Assembly: GCA_964483805.1 (NCBI GenBank)
Contig: CAZADH010000047.1
Coordinates: 1-27,625, forward strand
Source: CAZADH01 sp964483805
GTDB taxonomy: Bacteria; Muiribacteriota; Ozemobacteria; Ozemobacterales; Ozemobacteraceae
DNA: 27,625 nucleotides
Direction of reading: 5' to 3'
In this document: one piece after another, positions 22,363-27,625 of the stretch
Layout of the letters: each line of letters starts with the position of its first letter
Position numbering within the stretch: position 1 is the first letter of the stretch
The notes under the pieces: model-generated
The model's database searches: none
What the model was told of the DNA's origin: nothing
Seen by the model: only the letters and a program-made list of their open reading frames with translations
Translations under genes and position numbers: made by a program

Positions 22363-23312
22363 GCGCGGGCCGCGATCCCCTCGACGACGCCGGCGCGGGC
22401 CATCGCCGAGCCGAGCACGATCAGCGCCCCGGCCGTCCAGACGGTGGTCGCGGGTTTAACCCCGAGATAGAGATACGCCACGCCGATCGACAACAACGGG
22501 ATGGCGTTGGCGAGCGCGGCGATCAGCGGCAGGTGGCCGCGACGCATGGCGATATCCCAGAACGAGTAGGCCAGCAGCGTCGGAAACACGGCGATGAAGG
22601 CGATCTCACCCCATGCTTCGCGGGTCCAGGCCGAGTTCTCTGGGTAATAATACCGTGCTACTCCGAACACGGCGGCCGATGCCAGCAGAAACAGCGGCAC
22701 CGCGCCGGCTTCGGCTCCCCTACCCCACCGCCGGCTGAGGTTCGAGTAGAGCGCCCAGGCCACAGCGGCCAGCAGAGCGAGCCCCCAGGGAACGAGCACG
22801 GCGCGCCCAAGCGCGGTCGGCGCCGCCAACAAGGCCCGCCACTCGGGGCCGGCCAATGCCAGGGCCACGCCGGCGAAGGCAAAGGTGAGGCCGGGAGCGA
22901 GCAACGCCCACACCGGCCGTTGGCCGCACAAGGGCAACGACAACAGCAAGGTCAGGCCCGGCCACAGATAGTTGATGAGCGTCACCAACAAGAGTTGTTG
23001 TCGATCGGCAGCCAACCCGATTGCTCCATAGAGCCCGACCATGTAAACGACGAACAGCGTGCCGCACCCGAGCACGTAGCGCCACGGCAGGCGCACGAGG
23101 GCGCGCCGGCGCCCGCCGTCGAGCAACACCGGCAGCAAGCCGAGTGCCCCAGCGACGGCAAACAACACGGTCGGCGCCGTCAAGGTGCCCAGCTTCTCAG
23201 AAAGGCTGCGTGAGCAGGCAATCGCCGTGCCCCACAGCACCACGGCGAGCACGCCGAGCAGCGTGGCCCGCCACGAGGGCGCGGCAGCGGATGTCGAACC
23301 CATTTTCACCAT
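22353..23312 (-). CDS. EamA/DMT-family transporter, YddG-like amino-acid exporter
   Basis: The protein of about 319 residues has ten hydrophobic segments, as in the drug/metabolite transporter superfamily. Several segments match the YddG aromatic/neutral amino-acid exporter pattern: LLGVLAVVLWGTAIACSRS near the N terminus, LGTLTAPTVLFAVAGALGLL, and LVTLINYLWPGLTLLLSL followed by the loop GQRPVW. It sits in the inner membrane and probably exports amino acids or related compounds. ATG 23310-23312 (MVKMGSTS) is the likely start, with 23303 an alternative; no strong Shine-Dalgarno is visible. The open frame upstream to 23438 overlaps the rsmD promoter. The TAG stop lies inside the convergent YbjN-like gene. 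Confidence 0.82.
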   Translation of the reverse strand: MVKMGSTSAAAPSWRATLLGVLAVVLWGTAIACSRSLSEKLGTLTAPTVLFAVAGALGLLPVLLDGGRRRALVRLPWRYVLGCGTLFVVYMVGLYGAIGLAADRQQLLLVTLINYLWPGLTLLLSLPLCGQRPVWALLAPGLTFAFAGVALALAGPEWRALLAAPTALGRAVLVPWGLALLAAVAWALYSNLSRRWGRGAEAGAVPLFLLASAAVFGVARYYYPENSAWTREAWGEIAFIAVFPTLLAYSFWDIAMRRGHLPLIAALANAIPLLSIGVAYLYLGVKPATTVWTAGALIVLGSAMARAGVVEGIAARAQP

Positions 23313-23370
23313 GGCCGCAGGGTAGCCGAACGGCGGCCGCAGGTAAAGGCGATCGCGGCTGACACCACGG

Positions 23371-23399
23371 CTGACAGGCCCGGCGATTTCTGCTAACGT
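23371..23399 (+). promoter_or_regulatory. Predicted promoter for rsmD, leaderless
   Basis: CTGACA (23371-23376), 17 bp, TAACGT (23394-23399) preceded by TGC, an extended -10 feature. The rsmD ATG at 23406 is seven bases after the -10 box, so the transcript would begin at or next to the start codon. There is no Shine-Dalgarno. Confidence 0.45.
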
Positions 23400-23405
23400 G
23401 ACGCC

Positions 23406-24188
23406 ATGCGAGTCATTAGCGGCACGGCCCGCGGCCACAATCTGAAGATGCCCAAGGGCGGTTTGACGCGCCCGGCGATGGACCGGGTGAAGTCATCGTT
23501 GTTCAGCATTCTCGCGCCGCGCATTCCCGACTGCCGTTTTCTCGACCTGTTTGCGGGCAGCGGCAGCCTGGGCATCGAGGCGCTGTCGCGCGGTGCCGCC
23601 TACGGCGCATTCGTCGACAAGAGCCGGGAGTGCGTGCAGGTGATTCGCGACAACCTGGCCCATACCAAACTGACGCTGCGGGCCGGGGTTTTCGGTATGG
23701 ACTGCCTGACTTTTCTCAAGCGGCCGCCGGCCGACCTGACCACCCCGTTCGACTTCGTCTGCATCGACCCTCCTTATTTGAAGGGGCTGCTGACGCCGAT
23801 TCTCACCATCCTGCCCACGTGCCCGCTGTTTGGCCCGGCCACGCGGTTCATCATCGAGCGACAGCGCCGCGACGACCTCGAACTGGCCCTGCATCCGCGG
23901 CTCGAACTGCTCGATGAGCGGGTGTTCGGCGAGACGGTGCTGACCTTTTTCCGGTTGCGAGCGGCCACGACGGGTCATGATCTCGCGGCCAAACCCGACG
24001 CAACGGCCGACGATGGCCCCGGTGCGGCGGCAACGGTGCGCGCGGACAGCGCAACCGACGGGGTTGATCCGACAGCGGGCGGCCGGTACAATCAGAGCAA
24101 TGACGCGGCGTTTGCCGACCCCGGTGAGCTGCCGCACGAAGACGACTCGGAAAATAAACACAGTGTCAATACAGGAAAGGAGTCCCGG
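23406..24188 (+). CDS. rsmD: 16S rRNA (guanine966-N2)-methyltransferase, open into leuC
   Basis: RsmD methylates G966 of 16S rRNA during 30S assembly using S-adenosylmethionine. The first ~190 residues match the family well: MRVISGTARGHNLKMPKGG, TRPAMDRVKSSLFSIL, the SAM loop LDLFAGSGSLGIEALSRGA, the catalytic motif DPPY, and the terminal FGETVLTFFRLR. Normal proteins end there. Here the frame continues through an acidic, Ala/Asp/Gly-rich segment of about 65 residues and enters leuC in frame with no stop codon, so the end given is only the base before the leuC ATG. Either the two are translated as a fusion, or a stop has been lost by mutation or sequencing error. leuC has its own promoter and ribosome site. 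Confidence 0.8.
24064..24092 (+). promoter_or_regulatory. Internal promoter for leuC-leuD
   Basis: TTGATC (24064-24069), 17 bp, TACAAT (24087-24092), inside the linker between RsmD and LeuC. Predicted start about 24099, giving a 90-nt leader that ends in the ribosome site AAAGGAG (seven bases before the leuC ATG). No leucine-rich leader peptide is seen. Confidence 0.6.
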
Positions 24189-25445
24189 ATGGCCCCCAAG
24201 ACCCTGATCGAGAAGATCATTGCCGCGCGCAGTCGTGAAGAGGTTGCCGCGGGTCGCATTGTCTGGATGGATCTCGACGTGCGTTCGGCGCGCGATTTCG
24301 GCGGCGCCAACGTGGTGAAGCATCTGCGCGAGCAGTATCCCGGCGAGAAGGTCGCCGACGTAAGCAAGACCTGTTTCACCTTTGATTGCGTGGTGCCCGC
24401 CAACAATATTCCGTATGCCAACAACCAGCACATTTGCCGCAAGTGGGCCGAGGAACAGGGCGTGCGGGTCTTCGACGTCAACCGCGGCATCGGTTCGCAC
24501 GTGGCCATCGAGGAGGGCCAGGCGGTGCCGGGCGCGACGATCGTCGGCACCGACAGCCACCTCAACATTCTCGGCGCCGTGGCGGCGTTCGGCCAGGGCA
24601 TGGGCGATGCCGACATCGCATTCGGATTCCGCACCGGCCGCACCTGGTTCGAGGTGCCCGAGACGATGAAGATCGTCATCAAGGGCAAGCTGCCCGCGAC
24701 CTGCACCGCCAAAGATCTGACCCTGAAGATGCTCGAAGTGCTGGGTTCGAACGGCGCGTTGGGCATGGCCATGGAGTATGAGGGCGAGGCGATCGAGCAA
24801 CTCGACCTGCCCGGCCGCATCACCCTGGCGAGCATGGCCACCGAGATGGGCGCAATCATTTCGTTCATCACGCCGAGCGCGAAAGTGCTGGCCTATCTCG
24901 AAGAGCGGGCGGGCCGCAAGCTCACCCCGCTGAGCGCCGATGCAGGCGCGAAATACGTCAAGACGATCGAGGTCGACATCAGCGGTCTCGAGCCGTTGAT
25001 CGCCTGTCCGTACAGCCCGAGCAACGTGAAGAAGGTGCGCGACGCCGCCGGCCGCAAGGTCGACGCGGTGTTCATCGGTTCGTGCACCAACGGCCGTTTC
25101 GAAGACTTCAAGGCGGCCGCCGACTTTCTGGCCGGGCGCCGCATCGCCGACCACGTCATGGCCAAGGCCGTGCCAGCGACGCGCCAGGTGTATCAACAGA
25201 TGCTCGAGACGGGGGTCCTGGGCAAGTTGTTCGACGCCGGCTTCATCGTGACCGCCCCCGGTTGTGGCGGTTGCGCCTCGGGCCAGGTCGGCATGACCGG
25301 CAAGGGCGAGGTGCAGATCAGCACGAGCAACCGCAACTTCAAGGGCAAGCAGGGCGACGGCGACACCTACCTCGCCAGCCCGGTGGTGGCGGCCGCCTCG
25401 GCGCTCGCGGGCAAGATCACCGACCCGCGCGACGCCGCGAAATGA
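24189..25445 (+). CDS. leuC: 3-isopropylmalate dehydratase/homoaconitase-family large subunit (divergent)
   Basis: The 418-residue length and motifs match the archaeal/type-2 LeuC group of the aconitase family, which isomerises 2- to 3-isopropylmalate with a [4Fe-4S] cluster. Cluster cysteines are in place: SCTNGR (C299) and APGCGGC (C359, C362). VGTDSH (D122, H124) and GSH (H104) also fit. However, the usual FDHxVPAN reads FDCVVPANN, with C67 where an active-site His is expected. DSHLNILGA also departs from DSHT-x-THGA. The DNA there is GATTGC, a clear Cys codon. Substrate may therefore differ from isopropylmalate. ATG 24189 has AAAGGAG seven bases upstream, although the frame is also open from rsmD. 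leuD follows after 34 bases. Confidence 0.85.
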   Translation: MAPKTLIEKIIAARSREEVAAGRIVWMDLDVRSARDFGGANVVKHLREQYPGEKVADVSKTCFTFDCVVPANNIPYANNQHICRKWAEEQGVRVFDVNRGIGSHVAIEEGQAVPGATIVGTDSHLNILGAVAAFGQGMGDADIAFGFRTGRTWFEVPETMKIVIKGKLPATCTAKDLTLKMLEVLGSNGALGMAMEYEGEAIEQLDLPGRITLASMATEMGAIISFITPSAKVLAYLEERAGRKLTPLSADAGAKYVKTIEVDISGLEPLIACPYSPSNVKKVRDAAGRKVDAVFIGSCTNGRFEDFKAAADFLAGRRIADHVMAKAVPATRQVYQQMLETGVLGKLFDAGFIVTAPGCGGCASGQVGMTGKGEVQISTSNRNFKGKQGDGDTYLASPVVAAASALAGKITDPRDAAK

Positions 25446-25479
25446 CGCCGTCGACGTGCATAAGGAGTATTGACAACGT

Positions 25480-26028
25480 ATGAGCAGCAAGAACAACAAA
25501 CCCACGAAACTCGCGGGCCGGGTCTGGGTCATCACCGACGCCAAGGGCGAGTTGATCGACGACATCGACACCGACATGATCTTTCACAATGCGCACCTGG
25601 CGATCACCGACAAGAAGTTGATGGGACCGCACGCCTTCGGCAACCTGCCCGGATGGCAGGATTTCCCCAAGAAGGCACAGCCGGGTGACATTCTGGTCGT
25701 CGGCCGCAACTTCGGCGCGGGCAGTTCGCGCCAGCAGGCGGTCGATTGCTTCCCGGTTCTCGGGGTTACCGCGATCGTGGCCCGGTCGTTTGGCGCCATC
25801 TACAAGCGCAACGCGATCAACTCAGGTCTGCCGATCATCTCGTGCGATCAAGCGCTCGAGAAGCTCTTTGGCAGCGGCGATCAGATCGAGGTCGACCTGA
25901 CCGCCAACAAGATCGTCAACAAGACCCGCGACAAGACGGTTGCCACCGAACCGTTCAGCGTCGTGCAGCTCGACATCTACCAGGCGGGCGACCTGTTCGC
26001 CTACGGCAAGATACACGCCGGCGCCTGA
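25480..26028 (+). CDS. leuD: 3-isopropylmalate dehydratase-family small subunit (divergent)
   Basis: The 182-residue protein is the swivel-domain partner of the preceding large subunit. It has DIDTDMI and the substrate-loop motif GRNFGAGSSRQQA, as in aconitase-family small subunits of about 165-200 residues. The usual text is GSSRE(H/Q)A; here Glu is replaced by Gln. The segment after DIDTDMI reads FHNAHLAITDK rather than the P-x-x-(Y/F)-L pattern of standard LeuD. The pair thus looks like a separate clade, consistent with the LeuC His-to-Cys change. AAGGAG lies 12 bases before the ATG, a long spacing. A strong terminator follows. Confidence 0.87.
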   Translation: MSSKNNKPTKLAGRVWVITDAKGELIDDIDTDMIFHNAHLAITDKKLMGPHAFGNLPGWQDFPKKAQPGDILVVGRNFGAGSSRQQAVDCFPVLGVTAIVARSFGAIYKRNAINSGLPIISCDQALEKLFGSGDQIEVDLTANKIVNKTRDKTVATEPFSVVQLDIYQAGDLFAYGKIHAGA

Positions 26029-26052
26029 CCGCCCCGGTTTTGTGGGGAAAAG

Positions 26053-26093
26053 CGCCCTCGGCACGTCGGCATCGACGGGCCGGGGGCGTTTTT
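26053..26093 (+). terminator. Bidirectional intrinsic terminator after leuD
   Basis: CGCCCTCGGC (26053-26062) pairs with GCCGGGGGCG (26079-26088) over ten bp with one G-U pair. Five T follow (26089-26093). On the left side AAAA (26048-26051) gives a T tract for the opposite direction, so it can also end the convergent deacetylase transcript, whose stop is at 26104. Confidence 0.85.
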
Positions 26094-26103
26094 CGGCGGT
26101 CGA

Positions 26104-27625
26104 TCAGGAGCGACGGTCGCGTTTGGCCTTCATGTAGCGGGTATAAAGCGGGGAGGTTTTCTTGAAGAACTCCCAGAGGCGGTCGCGCGGGAAGATGTGC
26201 ACGCGGGAGACGGCGAACGGCTCGTCGTGCAAGCGGACACCACCGTTGTTGGTGGCGATGCCGAAGTGGAAGCCGGCGTCTTCGACCAACGTGGCCACTG
26301 CTTCGTTGTAGCGTCCGTAGGGGTAGGCAAACGAGACGACCTCGCGGCCGAGCAGCGCTTCGAGATAACGCTTCGATTGAGCAATCTCGTGTATTGCTTC
26401 ATCCCGGGGCAGGGCCGTCAGGTCGGGGTGGTTGATGGTATGGGCGCCGAACTCGATGCCGGCGGCGGCCATTTCACGGATCTGCGCCGGTTCGAGCAGC
26501 GGCACGGCCGGTTCGCCGGTGCGGATGTCCCACTCGTTGCGGCGCACGTGCGCGCCGCCCATCGCGTAGATGACCGCAGTGAAGCCGTATTGGCGCAGCA
26601 ACGGCCAGGCGATGTCGTAATTGTCGAGATAGCCGTCGTCGAAGGTGAGCACGATCGGGCGCGCCGGAAACTCGGCCAGCGACCGGCGCCCCGAGCTGAA
26701 GTCGGCGCAATCGCGAAAGGTCAAGGTCGTGAAGCCCCACCGTTTGAGAAACCGCAACTGGCGGGCGAACTGGTCGGCAAAGACCCAGGTGCGGTGGCGG
26801 CTCGGCGGGCGCTCGCGCACGAACCGGTGGTAGAGCAGCACCGGCATGACCGGGAACCGGTGCAGCAGGAAAGCCCGTTTGCAGACCTGTGCGACCTTCG
26901 TATTTACAGAAGCAATATCGTAGCGGCGACGCACCGTCTCGACGACCGGCACGGCCGCCCCGGCGCCCGCCAGCAGCGCGCAGATCTGGTCGACGAAACC
27001 GGGATAATCGACGGGCGGGGCGCGATGATACGGCACGATGTCGCCGAAGTTCGACTTGATCGCCTCGGCAAGGTTGGCCGCGGTGATAAGGCCATGCGCC
27101 GCCGACTCGCCGAGCGCGAAGGTCGGCAGGCTGCGGGCGAGCGCTTCGATGGCCACCCGGCCCGAACCGATGACCACGGTGGCCCGCGCATAGAGCGCCG
27201 GCACATCGCGCACATAGCCGAGAAACTCGACCTTTTCTGCCACCGCGGGGGCGAGACCGGCCAGTGTCAACGCGTCGGGATCGCCTCCGGCATGCACCAC
27301 CCTGATCGTCGGGTCGAGGGTCTGCAAACGTGGCACGAGATGGGCGAGCAAAGCCGCGGTGCGCTTGCCCTTCTCGCCAGTGGTGCGACCGACAATCGCG
27401 ACGGTCGGCGCGACCGGCGAGGGCACGGCGGGAGTCGCCGGCACCGCCGGAAACTGCAAACCGTTGGGGATTACCACGATCTTGTGCCGATCGATGCCGA
27501 GTTCCTCGACGAGGTGATCGCGCACGTTCTCACACACGGCGATGATCAGATCGCCGTAGACGTCGTAGCCGCGGGTCGACAGATGCAGTTTCTGACGTCC
27601 GTGCACCGTCGAGATCTGGGCCACA
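26104..27625 (-). CDS. Glycosyltransferase-polysaccharide deacetylase fusion, 5' end missing
   Basis: About 507 residues are present and the frame is open at the window edge. The first ~240 residues match the C-terminal half of a GT-B glycosyltransferase: ISTVHGR, IIAVCENVRDHLVEELGID, IVVIPNGL, VGRTTGEKGKR and VIGSGRVAIEALARSLP. About 100 N-terminal residues should lie outside the window. The second half is a NodB polysaccharide deacetylase: PVLLYHRFV, the metal/catalytic motif LTFDDGYLDNY, AHTINHPDLT (H-x3-H), and FAYPYGRYNEAVATL. Together it would transfer a sugar and deacetylate an amino-sugar polymer or glycolipid, perhaps for envelope polysaccharide. The deacetylase part shows no signal peptide, so it probably acts in the cytoplasm. 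The GTG at 27622-27624 is not necessarily the true start. Confidence 0.85.
   Translation of the reverse strand, partial: VAQISTVHGRQKLHLSTRGYDVYGDLIIAVCENVRDHLVEELGIDRHKIVVIPNGLQFPAVPATPAVPSPVAPTVAIVGRTTGEKGKRTAALLAHLVPRLQTLDPTIRVVHAGGDPDALTLAGLAPAVAEKVEFLGYVRDVPALYARATVVIGSGRVAIEALARSLPTFALGESAAHGLITAANLAEAIKSNFGDIVPYHRAPPVDYPGFVDQICALLAGAGAAVPVVETVRRRYDIASVNTKVAQVCKRAFLLHRFPVMPVLLYHRFVRERPPSRHRTWVFADQFARQLRFLKRWGFTTLTFRDCADFSSGRRSLAEFPARPIVLTFDDGYLDNYDIAWPLLRQYGFTAVIYAMGGAHVRRNEWDIRTGEPAVPLLEPAQIREMAAAGIEFGAHTINHPDLTALPRDEAIHEIAQSKRYLEALLGREVVSFAYPYGRYNEAVATLVEDAGFHFGIATNNGGVRLHDEPFAVSRVHIFPRDRLWEFFKKTSPLYTRYMKAKRDRRS

Noticed and set aside
24100..24207. Short frame MTRRLPTPVSCRTKTTRK as a possible leuC leader peptide
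   Set aside because: It contains almost no leucine or valine, overlaps the leuC start, and no attenuator stem or T tract follows.
23493..25577. 694-residue open frame on the - strand opposite rsmD-leuC
   Set aside because: It is the antisense shadow of a GC-rich coding region, with His/Arg/Gly-rich composition and no family resemblance. The + strand shows clear RsmD, LeuC and LeuD motifs.
1..27625. CRISPR arrays, tRNA or rRNA genes, insertion sequences
   Set aside because: I saw no regularly spaced repeat array, no tRNA or rRNA signature, and no transposase, integrase or long terminal inverted repeats while reading both strands.

Overview
This is GC-rich (roughly 60-65%) bacterial chromosomal DNA. 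It carries housekeeping and envelope genes and no sign of phage or plasmid. Two lipoprotein signal peptides, a YjbH-like predicted outer-membrane protein and other exported proteins point to a diderm (Gram-negative-type) bacterium. An archaeal/'type-2' style LeuC-LeuD pair, several radical SAM enzymes and a short archaeal-type Psd suggest a deep-branching, possibly anaerobic lineage known mainly from metagenomes or single cells. I cannot name the phylum from sequence alone. Three runs of exactly ten N (7695-7704, 9415-9424, 15054-15063) are scaffold gaps of unknown true length. Each falls inside a gene and disturbs its apparent frame.

Layout. Positions 1-~412 hold the end of one + strand gene and the start of another. 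The second stops abruptly at a tail-to-tail junction (~400-434) with a truncated class V aminotransferase on the - strand. From there to 6251 everything reads leftward: psd-pssA-aminotransferase (phosphatidylethanolamine synthesis), a B12-binding radical SAM enzyme-FmdB zinc ribbon-YgjP-type metallopeptidase cluster, and a TatD hydrolase. Positions 6252-7099 are a long gene-free region with a sigma54-type promoter, a G-quadruplex motif, a strong sigma70 promoter and an intrinsic terminator. The last two define a candidate ~100-nt small RNA. Positions 7100-11544 encode a 5'-nucleotidase-like protein that has lost most metal ligands, overlapping a membrane GAF-GGDEF diguanylate cyclase. A small lipoprotein follows at 11576-11956. 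A structured leader then precedes two tandem paralogous amidohydrolases (12469-14886) that end in a strong hairpin.

The right half contains a SPASM radical SAM gene (14993-16027, TTG start), divergent from an unknown-gene/dual-specificity-phosphatase pair (16235-17346). Next come a YjbH-like exported protein divergent from a long lipoprotein with repeated carboxypeptidase-regulatory-like domains (17388-20505), a TPR protein divergent from a YbjN-like protein (20593-22362), and a YddG-like exporter divergent from rsmD. rsmD runs without a stop codon into leuC, followed by leuD and a strong bidirectional terminator (26053-26093). The window ends inside a glycosyltransferase-polysaccharide deacetylase fusion on the - strand.

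The observations most worth checking are the gene-free sRNA region, the degenerate nucleotidase paired with a diguanylate cyclase, the leader with mutually exclusive stems before the amidohydrolases, the RsmD-LeuC reading frame with a His-to-Cys change in LeuC, and an unexpectedly frequent AT-rich word (TGTATTGC).
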